Positions 1 through 4,914 of a stretch of DNA of 5,712 nucleotides are shown here, one piece after another. The stretch's first letter is position 1. Each line of letters opens with the position of its first letter. Position numbers and translations under genes: made by a program. The notes under the pieces are model-generated. The model saw nothing but the letters and a program-made list of their open reading frames with translations, searched no databases and was not told the origin of the DNA. Source of the DNA: an uncultured Coriobacteriaceae bacterium (lineage in GTDB: Bacteria > Actinomycetota > Coriobacteriia > Coriobacteriales > QAMH01); contig CACZQA010000309.1 of the NCBI GenBank assembly GCA_902783175.1, forward strand, positions 1-5,712, given 5' to 3'.

Positions 1-1672
1 AGGCGCTGACAGCCTGTGGTACATCGTCGGAGCAGTGCTCGTGTTCTTCATGCAAGCCGGCTTTGCCATGGTCGAAACCGGCTTTACGCGTGCGAAGAAC
101 GCCGGCAATATCATCATGAAAAACCTGATGGACTTCTGCGTTGGCACCGTGGCGTTTCTGGTGCTGGGCTTTGGGCTCATGAGCGGCGAAGACGCGCTCG
201 GCGGCTTTATCGGCCTGCCCACGCTGGGCATGTTCGCGACGTCCGGCTTCGATGCGGTGGATTGGGCGAACTTCTTCTTCCAGCTCGTCTTCTGCGCCAC
301 GGCGGCGACCATCGTCTCCGGCGCCATGGCAGAGCGCACGAAGTTCTCGACCTACATCATCTACTCGCTTTTCATCTCGCTGGTAATCTACCCGATCGAG
401 TGCCACTGGGTATGGGGCGGCGGCTGGCTGTCTCAGCTCGGCTTCTTTGACTGGGCCGGCTCGGGCGTCATCCACATGGTCGGCGGCGTCATGGCCTTCA
501 TCGGCGCTGCGTTCCTCGGCCCCCGCATCGGCAAATACGACAAGGACGGCAAGCCCAACGCGATCAACGGCCACTCCATCACGCTCGGTGCCCTCGGCGT
601 CTTCATCCTGTGGTTTGGCTGGTACGGCTTCAACGGCGCTGCCGGTGGCACCACCGCGCAGGTCGCGCAGATCTTCACGACCACCACGATCGGCGCTGCC
701 ACGGCTTCTGTCGCTGCCATGATCTTCACCTGGGCTAAAGACGGCAAGCCCGATGTCACCATGACGCTCAACGCGTCGCTTGCGGGCCTCGTCGGCATCA
801 CGGCTCCCTGCGCGGTCGTCGACTCCATCGGCGCATGCGTCGTCGGCGTCGTCGCCGGTATCCTGGTCTGCGTCTTCGTCCCCTTCATCGACCGCAGGGG
901 CGTTGACGACCCGGTCGGCGCTTCCTCCGTGCACGGCATCTGCGGCGCTTGGGGCGTCGTCTCCGTCGGCCTGCTCGCCAACCCCGAGATTCTGAGCACC
1001 TACGATGTGGAGATCAACCCCGGCCTGTTCTACGGCGGTGGCTTCGACCAGCTCGGCATCCAGTTCCTGGGCATGCTCGCCATTCTGGCCTGGACTATCA
1101 TCTGCGGCGTGGTCCTGTTCTCCATCCTCAAGCACACGATTGGCCTGCGCGTTGAGAGCGACCAAGAGCTCGAGGGCCTGGACGTTTCCGAACACGGCCT
1201 CGTCTCAGCGTATGCCGACTTCGTCCCGGTCGTTCCCGCTGTCGCGTCCGAATCTGCGGCGCCGGTCGACCTCACGGGCCTCGAGCCGGTTCCCGTCAAG
1301 GCTACGGGCGACCTCACCCGCGTGAGCATCATCTGCAGCGAGGACAAGTTCGTCACCTTGAAAGACACGCTCGCGCAGATCGGCGTGACGGGCATGACGG
1401 TTTCCACCGTGATGGGCTGCGGCATCCAAAAGGGCAAGAGCGGCCAGTACCGCGGCGTCAAGACCAACATGAACCTGCTGCCCAAGCTTCAAGTGGACAT
1501 CGTGGTCTCCGAAGTGGACCCCGGCCTGGTCGTGGCAGCTGCGAACCGCGTGCTCCACACGGGCGGCGCGGGCGATGGCAAGATCTTCGTCTCCGGCGTC
1601 CAGGACGTCATGAGGGTCTCGACGGGCGAGATGGGCACAGCGGCTCTCAACATGGAGGAAGAGATCGCGTAG
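1..1672 (+). CDS. amt: Ammonium channel (Amt) with fused C-terminal PII (GlnB/GlnK-like) domain, 5' partial
   Basis: Inner-membrane trimeric channel that conducts ammonium or ammonia, joined to its own PII signal protein. The frame is open from base 2, so the start lies upstream; the GTG at base 35 is inside the first membrane helix and is not the start. About 556 residues are present. Amt hallmarks: FFMQAGFAMVETGF near the start, SGAMAERTKF, VWGGGWL, DWAGSGVIH, WFGWYGFN and DDPVGASSVHG. Both pore histidines are present (codons at bases 473 and 932), matching His168 and His318 of E. coli AmtB. After a cytoplasmic tail and a linker rich in Ala, Pro and Val, a complete PII domain runs from about base 1307 to the end: T-loop containing QYRG (about 1445-1456), B-loop GAGDGKIFV, and the C-terminal MRVSTGE segment. 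Separate Amt and GlnK normally form a complex; here they are one chain. No other nitrogen gene is visible downstream. The Amt call is very secure and the PII fusion nearly so, with no stop or frameshift between the parts. Confidence 0.96.
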   Translation, partial: GADSLWYIVGAVLVFFMQAGFAMVETGFTRAKNAGNIIMKNLMDFCVGTVAFLVLGFGLMSGEDALGGFIGLPTLGMFATSGFDAVDWANFFFQLVFCATAATIVSGAMAERTKFSTYIIYSLFISLVIYPIECHWVWGGGWLSQLGFFDWAGSGVIHMVGGVMAFIGAAFLGPRIGKYDKDGKPNAINGHSITLGALGVFILWFGWYGFNGAAGGTTAQVAQIFTTTTIGAATASVAAMIFTWAKDGKPDVTMTLNASLAGLVGITAPCAVVDSIGACVVGVVAGILVCVFVPFIDRRGVDDPVGASSVHGICGAWGVVSVGLLANPEILSTYDVEINPGLFYGGGFDQLGIQFLGMLAILAWTIICGVVLFSILKHTIGLRVESDQELEGLDVSEHGLVSAYADFVPVVPAVASESAAPVDLTGLEPVPVKATGDLTRVSIICSEDKFVTLKDTLAQIGVTGMTVSTVMGCGIQKGKSGQYRGVKTNMNLLPKLQVDIVVSEVDPGLVVAAANRVLHTGGAGDGKIFVSGVQDVMRVSTGEMGTAALNMEEEIA

Positions 1673-1708
1673 CATCAACGTTTACGGCCGCTTGGCAGTA
1701 TTGAGTGG

Positions 1709-1743
1709 CTTTCGGCAGGCACCCTCCTTGAGCGTGCCGAAAG
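1709..1743. repeat. 9-bp inverted repeat downstream of amt
   Basis: CTTTCGGCA (1709-1717) and TGCCGAAAG (1735-1743) are perfectly complementary around a 17-base loop. It begins 36 bases after the amt stop. No T-tract follows on either strand, so on its own it is a weak terminator candidate. It could protect the 3' end of the amt transcript, or be part of the larger structured spacer. Confidence 0.6.
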
Positions 1744-1747
1744 AATA

Positions 1748-1777
1748 GGAGCTGGGCGAATAGGACACAACAGCTCC
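1748..1777. repeat. 7-bp inverted repeat, second hairpin after amt
   Basis: GGAGCTG (1748-1754) pairs perfectly with CAGCTCC (1771-1777) across 16 bases. It lies 4 bases after the first hairpin and 12 bases before the third. No T-tract follows. The function is unknown. Confidence 0.5.
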
Positions 1778-1789
1778 GGCTAGGGTGAA

Positions 1790-1829
1790 GGCCCGGGTGC
1801 GCGAAAGCGTTCCCGGGCCGCCCTCGTTT
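1790..1829 (+). terminator. Probable intrinsic terminator of amt (GAAA-tetraloop hairpin)
   Basis: GGCCCGGG (1790-1797) pairs with CCCGGGCC (1812-1819). Inside it, CGC-GAAA-GCG (1800-1809) closes the helix with a GNRA tetraloop, leaving only a U-U mismatch and a G-U wobble between the two stems. The downstream GCCCTCGTTT holds a short, broken T-rich tail. This is the most stable hairpin in the spacer and sits 118 bases after the amt stop. The tail is weaker than in classic terminators, so termination is likely but not certain. Confidence 0.55.
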
Positions 1830-1895
1830 ATGGCACGAGGGGCCGTGGGTATCGTCTCATTTTGAGACGAGGGGCCGTGGATATCGTGCCATTTT
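1830..1895. repeat. Nested palindrome built from a tandem 32-base repeat; possible bidirectional terminator
   Basis: Two copies of a 32-base unit lie head to tail (about 1832-1863 and 1864-1895). They share the core ACGAGGGGCCGTGG, then GTATCGT in one copy and ATATCGT in the other. The unit flanks are arranged so that the pair folds back on itself: outer arms ATGGCACGA (1830-1838) and TCGTGCCAT (1884-1892), inner arms TCGTCTCA (1852-1859) and TGAGACGA (1863-1870) with a TTT loop. On the + strand the outer arm runs into TTTT (1892-1895). It ends 8 bases before the lrgB stop codon, between convergent genes, so it may stop transcription from either side. The core segments are direct repeats and cannot pair with each other. 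Confidence 0.7.
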
Positions 1896-1903
1896 CGGCG
1901 CTG

Positions 1904-2653
1904 CTAGCACTGGAACACGCAGTGCGCGACGATGACGATGACTGTCGTGAGGATGCCGGATACGGCAAGGGCGACTCCGGACATCGCGCCTTCGAGCTCG
2001 CCCATCTCGATGGCCTTGGTCGTGCCGACGGCATGCGAGCACGCGCCGATGGCGACGCCGGTCGCGATGCGGTTCTTCACATGGAAGATCTTCGCCATGA
2101 GGGGCGAGAAGATGGCGCCGAGGATGCCCGTGATGATGACGGCGGCAACCGTGATCGACGTGATTCCGCCGAGTTCCTGCGAAGCGGCGATGGCGATGGG
2201 GGTCGTCACCGACTTGGGGATAAACGAAAGTGCCATCTCGCTCCCCAGCCCGAGCACCTTGCACAGCGTGTAGGCGCTGACCATCGACACGACGGAGCCG
2301 ACCAGGCAGCCTGCGAAGATGGGGACGAAGTGCTCCTTCAGGATCTGGCGCTGCTTGTAGACCGAGTAGGCAAGCGCGACGGTTGCCGGCCCGAGCAGAA
2401 ACGAGAAGATAGAGACGCTCTCCTCGTAGGTATCGAGCGGGATGTTGAAGAGCGTGAGCACGAGGATGAGCCCCACGAGCGTGACGAGCAGCGGGTTGAG
2501 CAGCGGCGTCTTCACCTTCTTGTAGAGCAGCACGCACAGCTCGAACACCGCCACAGAGGCGATGGAGCCCACAAGGAGCATGAGGGCAAAATGGGTGCTT
2601 GGCAGACTGAAGTCGATGGTGCCATCGGCGGCAAGGATGAAAGGTACTTGCAT
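1904..2653 (-). CDS. lrgB: LrgB/CidB (YohK) family membrane protein
   Basis: Polytopic inner-membrane protein of 249 residues, close to the usual 230-240 for the family. Family signatures are clear: FLLGPATVALAYSVYKQ (about residues 85-101), PKSVTTPIAIAASQELGG, and near the end GVAIGACSHAVGTTKA followed by EMGELEGAMSGVALAVSG. LrgB works with LrgA. In Staphylococcus the pair antagonises the holin-like CidAB and modulates murein hydrolase activity and lysis; homologues elsewhere are linked to export or uptake of small carboxylates such as pyruvate or glycolate. Which role applies here cannot be read from the sequence. The ATG at 2653 is preceded by AGGGGAG at 8-base spacing, and this Shine-Dalgarno abuts the lrgA stop, so the genes are co-transcribed and probably translationally coupled. 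The gap to lrgA is 13 bases. The gene ends just before the palindromic spacer shared with amt. Confidence 0.93.
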   Translation of the reverse strand: MQVPFILAADGTIDFSLPSTHFALMLLVGSIASVAVFELCVLLYKKVKTPLLNPLLVTLVGLILVLTLFNIPLDTYEESVSIFSFLLGPATVALAYSVYKQRQILKEHFVPIFAGCLVGSVVSMVSAYTLCKVLGLGSEMALSFIPKSVTTPIAIAASQELGGITSITVAAVIITGILGAIFSPLMAKIFHVKNRIATGVAIGACSHAVGTTKAIEMGELEGAMSGVALAVSGILTTVIVIVAHCVFQC

Positions 2654-2666
2654 TGTCGGTGCTCCC

Positions 2667-3242
2667 CTACGCGCGCGTCTCTGTAGAGGCCGCCGCGCGC
2701 TTGCCTGCGATGCGGTTCATGAGGCGCGAGGTGGCGATGACGGTCGCCGAGGTCGCGATGAAGACGATGACGGTGGTGACGATGCACACGAACGCGAACT
2801 TGAGCGCGCTGCCCTGCAGCAGGGTGAAGCACCCCATGATGCCGACGCCGGCGGGGATGAAGAAGATGGACATGTTGTCGATCATGTAATCGCACGCGCC
2901 GCCGATGTGCTTGCCCTTGAGGACGCCCGTGGCGAGCAGGACGAGCAGCAGCGCCATGCCGACGATGTTGCCGGGAATCGCGATGGGGAGGTAGCGGGAG
3001 ATGATGCAGCCGACCTCGTAGATTGCGATCAGAACGACGAGCTGGGCGAGGATGATGCCCGCGCGTTTGAGCTTGCCCATAACTGTGTGGCTTTCAGCCT
3101 CGGTAGTGGGGGAGTCGGAAAGCGTGGACTCGTGCACGTTGTGCGCGATGTGGCTGCCAGCTTCTCTCAGCGTCTCCGTCGCCTTTGCCGTGTTCGGCAC
3201 TGCCTTGAAAGATTGGGTTGACTCTTGCATTTGCGCGGTCAT
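2667..3242 (-). CDS. lrgA: LrgA/CidA (YohJ) family holin-like membrane protein with N-terminal extension
   Basis: Small membrane protein of 191 residues and partner of LrgB. The core from about residue 55 shows four hydrophobic segments and the family signatures IPGNIVGMALLLVLLATGVLK, then NMSIFFIPAGVGIMG. Family members are usually 115-150 residues; this one carries about 54 extra N-terminal residues rich in Ser, Thr, Glu and Ala, with no membrane segment, predicted cytoplasmic. The ATG at 3242 is the most upstream start, since a stop codon occurs a few codons before it, but no clear Shine-Dalgarno precedes it. ATG at 3080 (MGKLKRAG) would give a standard-length LrgA, yet it too lacks a convincing ribosome site. 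First gene of lrgAB, divergent from the PAS-like gene. The LrgA identity is secure; the start is not. Confidence 0.88.
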   Translation of the reverse strand: MTAQMQESTQSFKAVPNTAKATETLREAGSHIAHNVHESTLSDSPTTEAESHTVMGKLKRAGIILAQLVVLIAIYEVGCIISRYLPIAIPGNIVGMALLLVLLATGVLKGKHIGGACDYMIDNMSIFFIPAGVGIMGCFTLLQGSALKFAFVCIVTTVIVFIATSATVIATSRLMNRIAGKRAAASTETRA

Positions 3243-3249
3243 TTTGTGT

Positions 3250-3260
3250 GAGTTTCACTC
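3250..3260. promoter_or_regulatory. Short palindrome GAGTTTCACTC at the lrgA translation start region
   Basis: GAGT-TTC-ACTC is a perfect 4-bp inverted repeat with a 3-base centre, ending 8 bases upstream of the lrgA ATG (read on the - strand), where a Shine-Dalgarno would be expected. It may be an operator or a small hairpin at the ribosome entry site. It is short enough to be chance. Confidence 0.25.
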
Positions 3261-3327
3261 GATTCATGCTCGTGGGCGGTCAGATGTGTAACGGCTCGAA
3301 ACGATACTCCTTTTGCGGAGAAATAGT

Positions 3328-3356
3328 TCGACAATTTTGCCCGGTCGGGTTATTTT
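3328..3356 (+). promoter_or_regulatory. Candidate sigma-70-type promoter towards the PAS-like gene
   Basis: TCGACA (3328-3333, one mismatch to TTGACA) and TATTTT (3351-3356, four of six to TATAAT) are separated by 17 bases. This would start transcription near 3363 and give a leader of roughly 140 bases containing the palindromic repeat at 3390-3430. A second possible site nearer the gene is the extended -10-like TGATACCAT (3460-3468), which has no good -35. Neither is proven. Confidence 0.35.
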
Positions 3357-3389
3357 GCGCACGCGATTCACGAACGCCCTGCGTCTCGT

Positions 3390-3430
3390 CGTACGCGAGA
3401 TGCGTGGCACTGCCACAGCTCCCGTGCATA
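3390..3430. repeat. Degenerate copy of a 41-base palindromic element
   Basis: Bases 3394-3417 match 4865-4888 at 23 of 24 positions (C at 3403, T at 4874), centred on GTGGCA-C-TGCCAC. The right flank (3418-3429) still matches the other copy at 8 of 12 positions, so the whole 41-base element is represented, but its outer arms no longer pair perfectly. It lies in the divergent lrgA/PAS-like gene intergenic region, about 72 bases before the PAS-like start. Confidence 0.7.
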
Positions 3431-3501
3431 CGTGCGCGACCCCGGCTCTCCTTTGCGCGTGATACCATCGAACCAACACCACCGTCGGGAAGGGGATTAC
3501 T

Positions 3502-3819
3502 GTGGAAGACGAGAAGATCATCGAGAGCTTTCATTTGATGTGGGACACGTTCCCCGGGCTGGCGAGGCTCATCGACGCAAACCATACGGTCATTGCGTCC
3601 AATCCCATTGCGCAATCGAAGGGCTTCGTCCAGGGCAGCACATGCGCGAAAGTTGGAGATCCCGCCTCCCACAGGGGATGTAAGCTCGCCAAGGCGCTGC
3701 AGGGCGGCGAGGCGGTCACCGACAACGAGCTCTCAGACCGGATCCGTGGCTGGATGCCCGTCCCCGGTCATGAAGACCTCTGCGTCCATTTCGCCATACT
3801 GCTGCCCACCGAATCCTGA
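3502..3819 (+). CDS. Small stand-alone PAS-like domain protein
   Basis: Predicted soluble protein of 105 residues with no signal peptide or membrane helix. The order of elements resembles a single PAS fold: an N-terminal helix (IIESFHLMWDTFPGLARL), then LIDANHTVIASNPIAQ, which matches the PAS beta-hairpin and helix consensus, then GSTC...H..C (Cys48, His57, Cys60) followed by KALQGGEAV. PAS domains of anaerobes often carry a similar cysteine pair after the 'G..C' turn. No output domain (kinase, HTH, GGDEF) is attached, so it may sense a ligand or redox state and act through a partner. The GTG start at 3502 has AAGGGGA upstream with about 5-6 bases spacing. It is divergent from lrgA and convergent with vapC. 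The reality of the gene is well supported; the PAS assignment is moderate, from sequence pattern only. Confidence 0.72.
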   Translation: MEDEKIIESFHLMWDTFPGLARLIDANHTVIASNPIAQSKGFVQGSTCAKVGDPASHRGCKLAKALQGGEAVTDNELSDRIRGWMPVPGHEDLCVHFAILLPTES

Positions 3820-3848
3820 TTCGGGAGACGCTAACTACCCCATAGGGG
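3809..3848 (+). terminator. Weak hairpins at the end of the PAS-like gene
   Basis: CCGAAT-CCTG-ATTCGG (3809-3824) overlaps the stop codon, and CCCC-ATA-GGGG (3838-3848) follows. They lie in the short 74-base spacer between the convergent PAS-like and vapC genes. No T-tract follows, so a terminator role is only possible. Confidence 0.25.
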
Positions 3849-3893
3849 CGCCTCATGCTCTGCGAATGTGGGGCTACAGCGGATGCCCGCCCG

Positions 3894-4304
3894 CTACCGC
3901 AGCTCGACTTCGTGGATGCAGTCGACGCCGTTTTCTTCGCAAAGCTGTGCGAGCTTGTTGTCAAGCGTGAAGAGCGTTGCTCCCATTCGACGGGCGAGGA
4001 CGAAATAGAACATGTCGTAAGTGGAATGGTTCAGCCGAATGCCCTCGTTCATCGCCTCGATCTGGAGTTCCGCCATGGGGTAGAACTCGTCGATGAGGTC
4101 CATGGCAACCGCGAGCATGCTCCCCGCATCGCCTTTTGTGACCTTGCCCGTCACTACGAGCTTGCGTAAGACGCTGACTGCCTCGGCGCGGATGAGCTCG
4201 ACGCTGATTACTTTTTCTTCGACCATCAGTAGCTCTTGGAGCGCGCGTCCGCGATCGCTCTTCCGCAAAATCTCGAAGAGTGCACAGTTGTCCAAGACTA
4301 CCAA
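3894..4304 (-). CDS. vapC: VapC-type PIN-domain toxin ribonuclease
   Basis: PIN-domain protein of 136 residues, a typical VapC length. Members are Mg2+-dependent RNases that cut tRNA or rRNA and arrest growth unless bound by their antitoxin. The acidic active-site positions are in place: Asp5 in VVLDNCALFE, Glu41 in ELIRAEAVSVL, Asp97 in STYDMFYFVLAR, and Asp115 in LFTLDNKLAQLC. The final beta-strand is also present, so the toxin appears intact. It starts with TTG at 4304, preceded by GGGAGGA at short spacing. The next downstream candidate (TTG at 4295) would remove the first beta-strand. The start overlaps the last 7 bases of the upstream antitoxin gene, as expected for translational coupling that keeps antitoxin in excess. 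The RNA target cannot be told from sequence. Confidence 0.9.
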   Translation of the reverse strand: MVVLDNCALFEILRKSDRGRALQELLMVEEKVISVELIRAEAVSVLRKLVVTGKVTKGDAGSMLAVAMDLIDEFYPMAELQIEAMNEGIRLNHSTYDMFYFVLARRMGATLFTLDNKLAQLCEENGVDCIHEVELR

Positions 4305-4630
4305 CGTTCCTCCCGTGCGGCTGCAATGAGGTCTGCCGTGTCATCGAAGCCTTCGGGCAGATCGAACGAGGGGAGGCTGTTGATACGCTCGAAGGTTCTT
4401 TGCCGTCTCGCCAGAAAGCTAAGCTCCGCCATTTCTGGTTTGTTGCTGGTAGCTGTCGGTGCGAGATGCCCAGCGTCGGAGCACGGTGCTGCCTCGGGGG
4501 CGCGCACGCCAAGGTACTGCTCGATAATGGTGAGGGTCTGCTGCGATATGCTGCGGTTTTCTCGTGCGGAGCACTCTCTGAGCAGCTCATATGTTTCGGC
4601 AGGACAATCTTTCACTTGCAGGGCCGGCAT
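4298..4630 (-). CDS. vapB: VapB/FitA-like ribbon-helix-helix antitoxin
   Basis: Predicted antitoxin of 110 residues. The N-terminal part MPALQVKDCPAETYELL then ARENRSISQQTLTIIEQYL fits a ribbon-helix-helix DNA-binding domain (a beta-strand of alternating residues followed by two helices), as in FitA/VapB proteins. A Pro/Ala/Ser/Thr-rich linker (about residues 43-68) follows, and the C-terminus FDDTADLIAAAREERW resembles antitoxin tails that insert an arginine into the VapC active site. The ATG at 4630 is chosen because GAGGAG lies 5 bases upstream; an in-frame start 8 codons earlier (4654) has no such site. It is slightly longer than most VapB proteins (70-90 residues) because of the linker. 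It probably represses its own operon together with VapC. Confidence 0.85.
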   Translation of the reverse strand: MPALQVKDCPAETYELLRECSARENRSISQQTLTIIEQYLGVRAPEAAPCSDAGHLAPTATSNKPEMAELSFLARRQRTFERINSLPSFDLPEGFDDTADLIAAAREERW

Positions 4631-4664
4631 GTCAGCTCCTCTCCGCGTCTCCAATTCACGATTC

Positions 4665-4712
4665 AGTATAGCATGAAAAAAGCATGCAAAATGGATGAAC
4701 TACGCTTGCATG
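4665..4712 (-). promoter_or_regulatory. Putative vapBC promoter and operator
   Basis: Read on the - strand, TATACT (4670-4665) is a good -10 placed about 35 bases upstream of the vapB ATG; the -35 is poor (CATTTT at 17-base spacing). Around it are three GCATG boxes (4671-4675, 4682-4686, 4708-4712), and CATGCAA (4683-4689) with TTGCATG (4706-4712) form a 7-bp inverted repeat. RHH antitoxins commonly bind such repeated short sites over their own promoter. A poor -35 is common in promoters that depend on local context, so the call rests on position and repeats. Confidence 0.4.
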
Positions 4713-4860
4713 TACAGGAGAAAGTAGGTCGAGCAATCCATGCGATGGGGCGGGCATACGGTACGAGAACCGCTGAGGGAACACCCATGGGAATATGTTT
4801 TGGATGACTGCAATTTTTGTGAATAAGGCTGAGAGCAGGCCAGCAATCTCAACACGGCAA
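4713..4860. other. Spacer without recognisable gene
   Basis: Together with the promoter and palindrome either side, this forms the 284-base gap between the MarR-type gene and vapB. It is less GC-rich than the neighbouring genes. CCCATGGG (4785-4792) is a small palindrome. No RNA gene, Shine-Dalgarno-led reading frame or similarity to the neighbouring proteins is seen. Confidence 0.5.
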
Positions 4861-4901
4861 CATGCGCGAGATGTGTGGCACTGCCACATTTCTCGCGCAT
4901 G
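4861..4901. repeat. Perfect-armed 41-base palindromic element
   Basis: Arms CATGCGCGAGA (4861-4871) and TCTCGCGCATG (4891-4901), then a T-T mismatch and a G-T wobble, then TGTGGCA (4874-4880) and TGCCACA (4882-4888) around a single central C at 4881. As RNA or single-stranded DNA it forms a near-continuous 20-bp hairpin. It begins 13 bases after the stop of the MarR-type gene. A degenerate copy is at 3390-3430. No T-tract follows on the - strand, so it is better described as a dispersed palindromic repeat than as a standard terminator, although it could also protect or end the mRNA. Confidence 0.8.
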
Positions 4902-4914
4902 CTGCCGCGCAAGC

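Noticed and set aside
35..37. GTG as the start of the ammonium channel
   Set aside because: The frame stays open to base 2 with typical Amt first-helix residues (DSLWYIVGAVLVFF), so the start lies outside the window.
1205..1678. 157-codon open frame on the - strand under the PII domain, and others such as 433-999 on the - strand
   Set aside because: They overlap the well-supported amt gene; their proteins are rich in His, Arg and Asp and match no family, as expected for antisense shadows in GC-rich DNA.
1832..1895. Two 32-base repeats resembling CRISPR repeats
   Set aside because: The copies are directly adjacent with no spacer, only two exist, and no cas genes are present. It is a tandem repeat with palindromic flanks.
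1862..2686. 274-codon open frame on the + strand antisense to lrgB
   Set aside because: Extremely charged, repetitive composition (Asp, Arg, Glu, His) and complete overlap with the recognisable lrgB gene.
3961..4590. 209-codon open frame on the - strand across vapB and vapC
   Set aside because: It is out of frame with two clear family members, has Arg- and Pro-rich low-complexity composition, and has no ribosome site.
4673..4807. Small + strand frame starting ATGAAAAAAGC (44 residues, basic N-terminus)
   Set aside because: No Shine-Dalgarno, and it lies over the vapBC promoter region. The Lys-rich start comes from an A-tract; no similarity is recognised.
4876..4895. TGGCAC-like match to a sigma-54 -24 element inside the 41-base palindrome
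   Set aside because: The required GC of the -12 element is not at the right spacing, and the same bases are explained by the palindrome.
4861..4901. Standard intrinsic terminator for the MarR-type gene
   Set aside because: The hairpin is strong and well placed, but no T-tract follows it on the - strand, and a second copy lies in a promoter region, so a dispersed repeat explains it better.
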